22,349 nt of DNA from Rhodobacter sp. GTDB taxonomy: Bacteria > Pseudomonadota > Alphaproteobacteria > Rhodobacterales > Rhodobacteraceae. This document shows, piece by piece, positions 15,578 through 22,349 of the stretch. Numbering within the stretch: the first letter of the stretch is position 1; each line of letters opens with the position of its first letter. The notes under the pieces were generated by a model that did not search any database, was not told the origin of the DNA, and worked only from the letters and a program-made list of their open reading frames with translations. Location: assembly GCA_013824055.1 (NCBI GenBank), contig PNNE01000347.1, forward strand, positions 1-22,349, read 5' to 3'. The position numbers and the translations under genes are program-made.

Positions 15578-16476
15578 CCATAGCTGACCACCTGGCCGAC
15601 ATCGCCGCCGAAATGGCCGCGCGCACCGACCGAGGCCAGGTCGCCGACTACATCCCCGAACTGGCCGCCGTCGACCCCGGCCAGTTCGGCATCTCCGTCT
15701 GCCTTGCCGACGGCACGCAGCAGTCCGCCGGGGACAGTGCTGTGCCCTTCTCGATCCAGTCCGTCTCCAAGGTCTTCGGCCTGTCCATCGCGCTTGGCCG
15801 GCTTGGCGACCAGCTCTGGTCCCGGGTGCGGCGCGAGCCCTCGGGTCTGGCCTTCAACTCGATCCTGCAGCTGGAAAGCGAACAGGGCATCCCGAGGAAC
15901 CCCTTCATCAACGCCGGCGCCATCGTCACCACCGACGCCGCGCTGGGACATCGCCCGCCCAGGGAATTCCTCGCCGAGCTTCTCACCTTCGTTCGCACCG
16001 CCGCGGGTGACGAGGACATCCACATCGACCGCGCCGTCGCCCGCTCGGAAACCGAGACCGGCCACCGCAACTTTGCGCTGGCACATTTCCTGAAATCGCA
16101 AGGCAACCTGACGAACCCGCCCGACCTTGTCCTTGGTGCCTATTTCCACCAATGCGCCATCGCGATGACCGTGGATCAACTCGCCCGCTCCGGCCGCTTT
16201 CTGGCGGGTTTCCAGCGCCTGATCGCGCCCGAGCGCGTGCGCCGGATCAACGCCCTGATGCTGACCTGCGGCCACTACGACGGCTCGGGAGAATTCGCCT
16301 TCCGCGTCGGCCTGCCCGGCAAGTCCGGCGTCGGTGGCGGCATCCTCGCAATCGCCCCCGGCCGAGCCTCCATCGCCGTCTGGTGCCCCGGCCTCAACGC
16401 GCAAGGCAACTCCCAGCTTGGCACCGAGGCGCTGGAGATGCTGGCCCGCCGCACCGGCTGGTCGATCTTCGGCTAG
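15574..16476 (+). CDS. glsA: Glutaminase (serine-dependent, GlsA type)
   Basis: Hydrolyses L-glutamine to glutamate and ammonia. The length of 300 aa matches the bacterial GlsA family, which has a beta-lactamase-like fold. Visible signatures are the SxxK active site (S63-V-S-K66 in FSIQSVSKVFGL), the NPFINAGAI block (about 109-117), the tyrosine region NALMLTCGHYDGSGEFAF and the glycine-rich GKSGVGGGILA. It starts with GTG overlapping the hisH stop (GTGA), so translation is coupled to an amidotransferase that uses the same substrate. Its TAG stop shares a CTAG with the stop of the convergent VOC gene. Confidence 0.94.
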   Translation: MTIADHLADIAAEMAARTDRGQVADYIPELAAVDPGQFGISVCLADGTQQSAGDSAVPFSIQSVSKVFGLSIALGRLGDQLWSRVRREPSGLAFNSILQLESEQGIPRNPFINAGAIVTTDAALGHRPPREFLAELLTFVRTAAGDEDIHIDRAVARSETETGHRNFALAHFLKSQGNLTNPPDLVLGAYFHQCAIAMTVDQLARSGRFLAGFQRLIAPERVRRINALMLTCGHYDGSGEFAFRVGLPGKSGVGGGILAIAPGRASIAVWCPGLNAQGNSQLGTEALEMLARRTGWSIFG

Positions 16477-16880
16477 ACCGCCCAAAGCCTCGGCTCGGCG
16501 AACTCGACCGAATTCCCGGCAGGATCGCGGACATACAGGGACCGCGCCCCGTTCGGCCAGTCGAACTCTGCCTCCACCGCGACCCCCGCCGCAAGGAACC
16601 GCTGCCGCCAGCCCTCGATTTCTTCCCGGCTGGCCGCAAAGCAGACATGCCCCGCCCCCCGCGCGCCATGCACGGGCACCGGCATCGCAGGATTGCCCGA
16701 GGGGACCTCGGTCGCGGCGGGATCGAAGACCAGCAGCACGCCCGCCCCCACCCGGAAGAACACATGCCGCCCCTCGACCCTGGCAATCACATCCAGCCGA
16801 AGAAGGCCGACGTAGAACGCCTCCATCGCCACCAGGTCAGAGCCATAGAGCGCCGTCTCAAGGATCGCCGAAGGTGCCAT
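16473..16880 (-). CDS. VOC-fold (glyoxalase/bleomycin-resistance-like) protein
   Basis: A 135-aa single-domain VOC protein with paired beta-alpha-beta-beta-beta modules. Typical features are LETALYGSDLVAMEAFYVGL at the N-terminus, GHVCFAA (H78, a metal-ligand position) and the closing YVRDPAGNSVEF motif, whose E127 is the last ligand position. The first ligand position appears to be E8 rather than His or Gln, so metal content is uncertain. The ATG at 16880 is supported by GGGAG about 6 nt upstream. The substrate is unknown; the fold covers lyases, dioxygenases and drug-binding proteins. Confidence 0.85.
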   Translation of the reverse strand: MAPSAILETALYGSDLVAMEAFYVGLLRLDVIARVEGRHVFFRVGAGVLLVFDPAATEVPSGNPAMPVPVHGARGAGHVCFAASREEIEGWRQRFLAAGVAVEAEFDWPNGARSLYVRDPAGNSVEFAEPRLWAV

Positions 16881-17000
16881 GCCGCACTCCCATCTCGGGA
16901 CCAGCATAACGCCGTGCGGCCCGCACCCGTTCCATTGCCGCAAGCCCGCCAAGGATCAGCCCCTGGCCGAATCCCGCACCAAAGGCGCCCCGAAACCTGC

Positions 17001-17390
17001 CTACTTCACCCGCTTCCAGGTCCCGCCATCGCGGCAGATGCCCAGAATGCAGCCGCGCACCGAGAGGCTGTCCCCGGCAAGCGTCATGTCGCCGTTGTAG
17101 GTCTTGTCCCGGTCGGGCGACCAGATCTTGCCGTCATCGTACAGCCCGCCCGCCTGGGGCACCATGTCCCAGACGATCCGCTTGCCAAGGTTCGGGCTGT
17201 CGATCTCCTTGCCCTCGCCATTGAACGCCTTGACCAGCGTGCCGCAGAAGGCGGGACCGCAGGGCTTGACCTGGACATGACCGAAGTTGCCGTTGTCGTC
17301 CGTCCTGGTCTGCCACAGCCCTTCGACCGGATCGGCCAGGGCCATCCCGGCCATCAGCGCAAACCCCGCCGCACAAGCGAAAACCCTCAT
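17001..17390 (-). CDS. Secreted DUF2147-type protein
   Basis: A 129-aa exported protein. The first 19 residues (MRVFACAAGFALMAGMALA) form a signal peptide, with cleavage expected after ALA. The mature part follows the DUF2147 pattern: GLWQTRTDDNGNFGHVQV, a CGPAFCGTLV cysteine pair, GKRIVWDM, YDDGKIWSPDRDKTYNG and RGCILGICRDGGTWKRV with a second cysteine pair. The four cysteines could form two disulfides in the periplasm. The ATG at 17390 has GGAGG 8 nt upstream. No biochemical function is established for the family that I can name. The gene is divergent from hisA across 145 bp. Confidence 0.87.
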   Translation of the reverse strand: MRVFACAAGFALMAGMALADPVEGLWQTRTDDNGNFGHVQVKPCGPAFCGTLVKAFNGEGKEIDSPNLGKRIVWDMVPQAGGLYDDGKIWSPDRDKTYNGDMTLAGDSLSVRGCILGICRDGGTWKRVK

Positions 17391-17535
17391 CCCTGCGTCC
17401 TCCGTCGCAATTTCCCTGCCCGCGACTTTGCGCCCGCCGCAAAACCGATCAAGCGTGACGTCGGGTCGCGCGCCCGGCCTTTTCTTTCGCGCCGCCCCAT
17501 GCCAAAGACCGGCCCGACCGGAACGGGGGCCCGCC

Positions 17536-18261
17536 ATGATCCTTTACCCAGCCATCGACCTGAAGGACGGCCAGTGCGTCCGGCTTCTGCGCGGCGAGAT
17601 GGACGCGGCCACGGTCTTTGGCGACGACCCCGCCGCCCAGGCGCTGACGTTCCAGGACGCGGGCTGCGAATGGCTCCACCTCGTCGACCTGAACGGCGCC
17701 TTCGCGGGCCAGCCGGTGAACGCCGCTGCCGTGGAAGCCATCCTGCGCGCGGTCAAGGTCCCCGCCCAGCTTGGCGGCGGCATCCGCGACATGGCCACCA
17801 TCGCGATGTGGCTGGACAAGGGATTGTCCCGCGTCATCCTCGGCACCGTTGCCGTCGAGAACCCCGCACTGGTGCGTGAGGCCGCGAAGGCCTTCCCCGG
17901 AAAGGTCGCCGTCGGCATCGACGCCCGCAAGGGCCGCGTCGCGACCAAGGGCTGGGCGACGGAGACCGACGTCATGGTCACCGACCTTGCCCGCAGCTTC
18001 CAGGATGCCGGAGTGGCCGCGATCATCTACACCGACATCGACCGCGACGGCGCGATGCAGGGCCCGAACATCGAAGCGACGGAAGCCCTGGCCCGCGCCG
18101 TCGCCATCCCGGTGATCGCCTCGGGCGGCGTCTCCCGCATCGAGGACCTGATCGCCCTCCGCGACACCGGCGTCATCGCCGGAGCCATCTCGGGCCGTGC
18201 GCTTTATGACGGGGCGATTGATCTGGCGCATGCCCTGAGGGTGCTGGCCTCGGCCCCCTGA
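17536..18261 (+). CDS. hisA: ProFAR isomerase (phosphoribosylformimino-5-aminoimidazole carboxamide ribotide isomerase)
   Basis: Isomerises ProFAR to PRFAR before the HisF/HisH step. The 241-aa (beta-alpha)8 barrel shows the two catalytic aspartates at expected places, D8 in MILYPAIDLKDGQCVRL and D129 in VAVGIDARKGRVATKGW. It also has the phosphate-binding loops QLGGGIRD (about 79-86) and VIASGGVSRIEDL. The C-terminal GAISGRALYDGAIDL is typical. The ATG at 17536 gives the standard N-terminus. A 220-bp gap separates it from hisF. Confidence 0.96.
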   Translation: MILYPAIDLKDGQCVRLLRGEMDAATVFGDDPAAQALTFQDAGCEWLHLVDLNGAFAGQPVNAAAVEAILRAVKVPAQLGGGIRDMATIAMWLDKGLSRVILGTVAVENPALVREAAKAFPGKVAVGIDARKGRVATKGWATETDVMVTDLARSFQDAGVAAIIYTDIDRDGAMQGPNIEATEALARAVAIPVIASGGVSRIEDLIALRDTGVIAGAISGRALYDGAIDLAHALRVLASAP

Positions 18262-18481
18262 GACGTGGCTCCCACCCTCGGCGACCGCCGGTCCGCGCCA
18301 GCCGGATTTCTCGCAGCCGACCGCCATTGCGCCGATGGCGGGCGACGGGCCTGGGGACAGCGTTCCAGAGCCTTGATGCCACCGGGCAGGAGCCTGATTT
18401 CAGCAGACTGCCGAGGCAGCGTGGACACCGCGCCGTTCGATCCCGCTTGCTTTTCCGGCCCCCGCGCGGCATCTCTCGCCC
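18262..18481. other. Spacer between hisA and hisF
   Basis: About 220 bp without a credible gene or strong hairpin. Short open frames exist, but their predicted products are arginine-rich and low in complexity. Confidence 0.4.
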
Positions 18482-19243
18482 ATGCTCAAGACCCGCATCA
18501 TCCCCTGCCTCGACGTGGCCGACGGCCGCGTTGTGAAGGGCGTCAACTTCGTCGATCTGATCGACGCCGGCGACCCGGTCGAGGCCGCGAAAGCCTATGA
18601 TGCCGCAGGCGCGGACGAGCTTTGCTTTCTCGACATCATGGCGACCGAGGACAACCGGGCCACGATGTTCGACCTGGTGACCCGCACCGCAGAACAGTGC
18701 TTCATGCCCCTCACCGTCGGCGGCGGGGTCCGCACGCCCGAAGACGTGCGCAAGCTGCTTCTCGCCGGGGCCGACAAGGTCAGCTTCAATTCCGCCGCCG
18801 TGGCCGACCCCGACGTGGTGGCCCGTGCCGCCGACCGCTTTGGCAGCCAGTGCATCGTCGTCGCCATCGACGCCAAGACCACAAGCCCCGGCAGGTGGGA
18901 GATCTTCACCCACGGCGGCCGCCGCGCCACGGGCATCGACGCGGTCGACTTCGCCCGCACCGTCGCCGCCAAAGGCGCGGGAGAGATCCTGCTGACCAGC
19001 ATGGACCGCGACGGCACCAAGGGCGGCTACAACATCCCGCTCACCCGCGCCATCGCGGACGCCGTGGACATCCCCGTGATCGCAAGTGGAGGCGTCGGCA
19101 CGCTTGACCACCTGGTCGAAGGCATCGCGCAAGGCCACGCCAGCGCCGTCCTGGCCGCCTCGATCTTCCATTTCGGGACCTTCACCATCGGCCAGGCCAA
19201 GGCCCACATGGCCGCCGCCGGCATCCCGGTGCGTCTGTCATGA
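18482..19243 (+). CDS. hisF: Imidazole glycerol phosphate synthase, cyclase subunit
   Basis: Partner of HisH; cyclises PRFAR with ammonia to imidazole glycerol phosphate and AICAR. The length is 253 aa. Catalytic residues are at canonical positions, D11 in IIPCLDVADGRVVKG and D130 in VVAIDAKTTSPG. Phosphate-binding loops TVGGGVRTPEDV (about 78-89) and VIASGGVGTLDHL are present. The stop overlaps the hisE start (ATGA), so HisF and HisE are translationally coupled. Confidence 0.97.
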   Translation: MLKTRIIPCLDVADGRVVKGVNFVDLIDAGDPVEAAKAYDAAGADELCFLDIMATEDNRATMFDLVTRTAEQCFMPLTVGGGVRTPEDVRKLLLAGADKVSFNSAAVADPDVVARAADRFGSQCIVVAIDAKTTSPGRWEIFTHGGRRATGIDAVDFARTVAAKGAGEILLTSMDRDGTKGGYNIPLTRAIADAVDIPVIASGGVGTLDHLVEGIAQGHASAVLAASIFHFGTFTIGQAKAHMAAAGIPVRLS

Positions 19244-19545
19244 GCCTGGAAAGACTTGCCGCCACCATCGCCGCCCGCAAGGGGGCGGACCCGGACACGT
19301 CCTGGACCGCGAAGCTTCTGGCCAAGGGCCCCGAGAAATGCGCCGAGAAGTTCGGGGAAGAAGCCGTCGAGGCGATCATCGAGGCGGTAAAGGGCGACCG
19401 GGCGCGGCTGACCTCGGAGGCTGCCGATGTCCTCTACCACCTTCTGGTGATGCTTGCCGCGCGGGATGTGACGCTCGAAGATGTCCTGAAGGAACTCGAC
19501 CGCCGCGAAGGCACCTCGGGCATCGCCGAGAAGGCGAAACGCTAG
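19240..19545 (+). CDS. hisE: Phosphoribosyl-ATP pyrophosphohydrolase
   Basis: Second step of histidine synthesis: removes pyrophosphate from phosphoribosyl-ATP. It is a 101-aa all-alpha MazG-like protein with the metal-binding ExxE motifs EE40-41/E44 in KFGEEAVEAIIEA and E60/D63 in SEAADVLYHLLVML. It is not fused to HisI, as is usual in alphaproteobacteria. It closes the rightward histidine unit; paired palindromes follow 12 bp after its stop. Confidence 0.95.
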   Translation: MSLERLAATIAARKGADPDTSWTAKLLAKGPEKCAEKFGEEAVEAIIEAVKGDRARLTSEAADVLYHLLVMLAARDVTLEDVLKELDRREGTSGIAEKAKR

Positions 19546-19557
19546 CCACGGGCGCCC

Positions 19558-19603
19558 GCAAATCTTTTCGAAAAGATTTGCAAAATCCTTCGAAGGATTT
19601 TGC
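19558..19603. terminator. Double palindrome, probable bidirectional terminator
   Basis: Two perfect 24-bp palindromes stand side by side, sharing a GC at 19580-19581. The first (19558-19581) is centred on TTTTCGAAAA with arms GCAAATC/GATTTGC. The second (19580-19603) is centred on CCTTCGAAGG with arms GCAAAAT/ATTTTGC. Each can form a hairpin with a T-rich or A-rich arm on either strand. They lie between the convergent hisE and CoA-binding protein genes, 12 bp and 4 bp from their stops, where a shared terminator is expected. Confidence 0.75.
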
Positions 19604-19607
19604 GGCG

Positions 19608-20015
19608 CTACAGGCCCAGCCGCGGGATCTCGATCGCCGGGCAGCGATTCATCACCACCTTCAGTCCTGCCCCCCGGGCGCGAGAGGCCGCCGCCTCGTC
19701 CACCACGCCCAGCTGCATCCAGACCACCTTTGCGCCCTGGCGGACCGCCTCGTCGGCCACGGCCCCGGCTTCCTCGCTGCGGCGGAAGATGTCGACCATG
19801 TCGACCGGCCCCGCTTCGGCCAGGGTCGCCACCACCGTTTCGCCCAAGGCTTCCTGTCCGGCCTGGCCGGGATTGACCGGAATCACCCGATAACCCTTGC
19901 GCCTCAGGTAATCCGCCACCCGGTGACTTGGCCGGTCGGGCTTCGGCGACCAGCCCACCAGGGCGATGGTCTTCACGGAGGAAAGGATGTCACGGATTTC
20001 GTTGTCGCTTGGCAT
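19608..20015 (-). CDS. CoA-binding domain protein (YccU-like)
   Basis: A 135-aa single Rossmann-type CoA-binding domain. The nucleotide loop VKTIALVGWSPKPDRPSHRV (about 14-33) is followed by GYRVIPVNPGQ (about 41-51), VDMVDIFRRSEE and VVWMQLGVVDEAAASRA, the order seen in stand-alone CoA-binding proteins. No catalytic role is known for the family. The ATG at 20015 is preceded by GGAG 5 nt upstream; longer starts are less well supported. It converges on hisE with the double palindrome between them. Confidence 0.9.
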   Translation of the reverse strand: MPSDNEIRDILSSVKTIALVGWSPKPDRPSHRVADYLRRKGYRVIPVNPGQAGQEALGETVVATLAEAGPVDMVDIFRRSEEAGAVADEAVRQGAKVVWMQLGVVDEAAASRARGAGLKVVMNRCPAIEIPRLGL

Positions 20016-20090
20016 GGGATCTCCGAAAAGAAAATGGCGCCCAAGGATGACCTCAGGCGCCAAGTAGCGGAACGAGGGACAGTGAAGAGA

Positions 20091-20112
20091 GTACGGGGTT
20101 CCGGACCCGTGC
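20091..20112 (-). terminator. Possible hairpin terminator downstream of rlmB
   Basis: ACGGG at 20093-20097 pairs with CCCGT at 20106-20110 around an 8-nt loop; the stem extends by two more pairs including a wobble. Read leftward from rlmB it is followed by TCTCTTC, only a weak T-tract. It could equally be part of the leader of the CoA-binding gene. Confidence 0.3.
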
Positions 20113-20171
20113 CTCTGTACAATGATGTAGGAACCAGAAGCCGGGATTGAAGACCCGTCTCAAAGACGTGA

Positions 20172-20959
20172 TCACGACCGGGTCGCCGCATAAAGCGACA
20201 CCGCCGCCGCGTTCGAGACGTTCAGGCTGCCGAAGGCCCCGGCAAAGGGGATGCGCGCCAGGACATCGCAGGTCTAGCCGTCTTTTCCCGCAGCCCCGGA
20301 CCTTCCGCCCCCAGCACCAGCGCGATGGGCCTGCCGTTCACAGCCGCCACCGCCCTGTCCAGCGCGACCGGGGCCTCGCCATCCAGCCCGATCAGGGTAA
20401 AGCCCATGTCCTTCAGCGCCTGCATCGCTTCGGACAGGTTCGTCACCTTCAGATAGGGCTGCCGTTCCAGCGCCCCGCTGGCGGTCTTGGCCAGCGCCCC
20501 GGTCTCGGGGGCCGAGTGGTGCTTCGGCGCGATCACCGCCCGCGCCCCGAAGACCTCGGCCGAGCGCAGGATCGCCCCCACGTTGTGCGGGTCGGTCACC
20601 CGATCCAGCAGGACAACCAGCGGCAGACCCTCGCCCGCTGCGCAGACATCGGTGAACTTGCCCCAGTTCAACGGCCTGACCTCGACAGCCGCACCCTGAT
20701 GGACCGAGCCCTCGTCGATCGGCACGTCGAAGTGACGCGGCTCCACCACCTCGGGCGCCATCCCCGAGGCCGCAACCGCCGCCTCCAGCTTGTCCAGCGC
20801 GTTCTTGGTGACGACCAGCCGCAGTTTCTCGCGCCGGGGGTTCATCAGCGCATCGCGCACCGCGTGCAGGCCGAAAAGCCAGACGGTTTCCCGCGCCTCG
20901 CGCCGTTCGCCACGCTCTTTTTCCACCACCCAGGCCGGTTTCTTGCCGCCCGCAGCCAT
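20172..20959 (-). pseudogene. rlmB: 23S rRNA Gm2251 2'-O-methyltransferase (RlmB/SpoU family), C-terminal frameshift
   Basis: Methylates a guanosine of the 23S rRNA P loop. The start at 20959 has AAGGGA 7 nt upstream. Up to codon 227 the frame gives a normal SpoU protein: substrate-binding N-terminus (FGLHAVRDALMNPRREKL), motif 1 LDRVTDPHNVGAILRSAEVF and motif 2 LVLGAEGPGLREKTA. It then changes frame at about 20272-20277 (GGCTAGACC on the minus strand). As written it ends in unrelated residues at 20222. The next frame encodes the expected end, TCDVLARIPFAGAFG then SLNVSNAAAVSLYAATRS, stopping at 20172. Adding one base gives a 262-aa protein of normal size. The lost segment contains motif 3, needed for the SAM-binding knot, so the frameshift would inactivate the enzyme if real. 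Confidence 0.87.
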
Positions 20960-21051
20960 GTCCGTATCCCTTCGAAAACCAGCCCGGACCTTGGCTTGGA
21001 CCCGCCCCCGGATGCAAGCCGAAAACTTGGCCGGTCCGCTGCCGACTGCCC

Positions 21052-21080
21052 TTGACGCCCCCTGCGGCCTTGAGTAGACG
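21052..21080 (+). promoter_or_regulatory. Probable promoter of the tRNA gene
   Basis: TTGACG at 21052-21057 matches five of six bases of the housekeeping -35 consensus. Exactly 17 nt later is TAGACG (21075-21080), a fair -10. Transcription would start just before the tRNA at 21091. Confidence 0.6.
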
Positions 21081-21090
21081 AGCGCGCAGT

Positions 21091-21174
21091 GGGCGATATG
21101 CTACAAGGTGTGGCAGCGGACTGTAACTCCGCCGAGGCGACTCATGCCTGGTTCGATTCCAGGATCGCCCACCA
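21091..21174 (+). tRNA. tRNA-Tyr (anticodon GTA), class II, with atypical D-arm junction
   Basis: An 84-nt cloverleaf: acceptor GGGCGAT (21091-21097) pairs perfectly with ATCGCCC (21164-21170), A73 at 21171, and CCA is encoded. The anticodon stem GCGGA/TCCGC holds loop CTGTAAC with GTA at 21123-21125. The T arm is CCTGG-TTCGATT-CCAGG. The variable arm (21133-21146) is a short hairpin GAG-GCGA-CTC, consistent with the long variable arm of bacterial tRNA-Tyr. The D stem GCTA/TGGC encloses CAAGGTG. Odd points are A rather than T at position 8, C rather than A at position 14, and a T at 21090 able to pair with A73. The antisense strand translates to a GDPGIEPG-type peptide, which I recall as a common misannotation over tRNAs. 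Confidence 0.8.
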
Positions 21175-21326
21175 TGTTCTCCGATGAGTGTGATGACCGG
21201 ACTGGCTCGGCACCTGCAGGGGTCGGGTTCACTGCAAGCCAGGCAGAGGCGCCTGGCCACGGTCCGGCAGGCCCGGGACCGCTTTCGCCATCCGGCCCGG
21301 CGGCAAACCAGGTCGCCGCCGGGGTG

Positions 21327-22127
21327 ACGACCGACCCCACGCTTTTCGAATACCTGCGCCGCAGCTTCGACATTCCGTCGCACCAGGTACTGCCGGTCAA
21401 CGGCGAGGACCGCCCGCAGGAAGAGTTCTTCACCTTCGGCGCGGGCGACCATTTCGGCGTCGAATACCGGTCCGAGATGCTGTCGCTGCACCGCCACAAG
21501 CTCAATCGCACCGCGCAGCAACTGGCGGAAGCGACCCTGCCCGACGACCAGCTCCTCCGGGTGCAGCAGGAACGGCAGGGGCTGCTGACCCGCGACCCGC
21601 GCGGCGCGCGGCCGGCCGCCTCGCCCCAGGTTCAGGCGTTCTGGGCGCGCTGGCGGCAGGACTTCGGCGACTCCGGCCTGAAGAACCCGCGCGGTGACCG
21701 GCTTCTGACCGAGCTTTCGGTCCGCGCGCTGGCCGAGCTGAAACCCCGGTTCCTGATGGTCAACTGCCAGGACCCCGATCACGTCCACTGGGGCAACGCC
21801 AGCCATTACACCCGCGCCATCGCGATCATCGACGAAGGCCTGCAGCGCCTGGTCAGCGCGGCGGATGCCGACCCGGTCTCCCGCGACAACACGATCTTCG
21901 TGATCACTCCGGACTGCGGCCGGGATGCGAACCCGCTGGCCGAGGTGGCGTTCCAGCACCACTTCAATTCGCGCAGCGCCCACGAGACCTGGGCCGTGAT
22001 CTTCGGCCCCGGCATCGGCAAAGGCACGGTGGACAGGCCGGTCGACCAGTCCGCCATCGCCCCGACCATCGCCGCCGCAATGGGCTTCAGCGCCCACCCC
22101 GCCGAAGGGCGGGCTGTCGACAAGTCT
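21327..22127 (+). pseudogene. Alkaline-phosphatase-superfamily (sulfatase-like) gene fragment, N-terminus missing
   Basis: The frame is open from an ATG at 21174 to the window end, but recognisable protein runs only from about TDPTLFEYLRRSFDIP (21330) to MGFSAHPAEGRAVD (about 22122). It carries the second half of the metal site of the superfamily: D and H in VNCQDPDHVHWGN, D in FVITPDCGRDANP and H in RSAHETWAVIFGPGIG. The first metal-binding aspartate and the nucleophile, which lie in the N-terminal third of full-length members, are absent. The 50 residues before 21327 (21177-21326) are a Gly/Pro/Ala-rich low-complexity run. No stop follows the homologous end in this frame. Codon use is still coding-like, so truncation is recent or artificial. 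The substrate is unknown. Confidence 0.6.
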
Positions 22128-22349
22128 TCCTGTGACCTCCCCTGCTGCACCAGACCCGGGTGGACGGCTGAACCGAGCCTTCCGCCCTGCGCCCCCTTGC
22201 CCCACGGGCGAGAGGGTCGGTCTGAGGGGGACCGCGCGCAGGATCTTCCAGCTGGCGCCAACCGACGCACCGGCCTGTCCCCCCGCGGCCGCGCGCGGCT
22301 TTGCGCGCAGCGTCCAGCCATCGCGGCCGGGCGTGTCGATCTGGCCGCC
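22128..22349. other. Unassigned right end
   Basis: All frames are arginine-, proline- and glycine-rich. A minus-strand frame entering at the right edge begins with GQIDTPGRDGWTLRA, which could be part of a gene outside the window, but I do not recognise it. Confidence 0.3.

Noticed and set aside
21101..21511. Leftward frame encoding a GDPGIEPG-type peptide
   Set aside because: That part is the antisense of the tRNA gene and the rest is antisense to the phosphatase fragment; a familiar type of false protein.
20274..22205. Leftward frame of over 600 codons across the tRNA and rlmB
   Set aside because: It crosses a tRNA and overlaps rlmB in another frame; composition is low complexity with no recognisable domain.
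1..22349. CRISPR arrays, insertion sequences or phage genes
   Set aside because: No spaced direct-repeat array, no transposase or integrase motifs and no terminal inverted repeats were seen.

Overview
This window reads as a chromosomal segment of a GC-rich alphaproteobacterium, most likely Rhodobacteraceae (Rhodobacter, Paracoccus and relatives). The reasons are the very high GC third positions, the split histidine gene order (hisB-hisH ... hisA-hisF-hisE), the ExoY/PIG-L/ManC polysaccharide set, and rlmB lying divergent from a tRNA-Tyr gene. The assignment is by gene content and style only; no database was searched.

Left part, about 1-14000: a surface or exopolysaccharide locus. It holds two GT2 and two GT4 glycosyltransferases, a Wzy-type polymerase, a 2-oxoglutarate/Fe(II) oxygenase, an ABC-type flippase/exporter, an ExoY-like initiating sugar phosphotransferase, a PIG-L deacetylase, a polytopic membrane protein and a bifunctional GDP-mannose enzyme (ManC). 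A coherent inferred scheme is: ManC supplies GDP-mannose, ExoY-like protein charges undecaprenyl phosphate, the glycosyltransferases extend the repeat unit, the ABC protein flips it, Wzy polymerises it, and the deacetylase and oxygenase modify it. Two short tandem paralogous membrane proteins sharing an aligned PIWAV...YP motif sit between the ABC gene and the ExoY-like gene; they are the least described part of the locus.

Right part, about 14270-19600: histidine biosynthesis. hisB, hisH and a translationally coupled glutaminase come first, then two convergent minus-strand genes (a VOC-fold protein and a secreted DUF2147-type protein), then hisA, hisF and hisE. Two perfect 24-bp palindromes follow hisE and probably terminate both converging units.

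Far right, 19608-22349: a CoA-binding protein, rlmB, an odd tRNA-Tyr with a good promoter, and a phosphatase-superfamily gene fragment whose N-terminal part is missing and whose open frame begins at the last base of the tRNA.

Two genes (the ABC flippase and rlmB) each carry a single-base frameshift. Both can be repaired exactly by one base, so sequencing or assembly error and recent mutation are both possible. Other structures worth attention are a G9 tract inside the first glycosyltransferase, four 14-bp tandem repeats in the manC/hisB divergent region, and a PIG-L gene separated from the next gene by one in-frame TAG followed directly by GTG.
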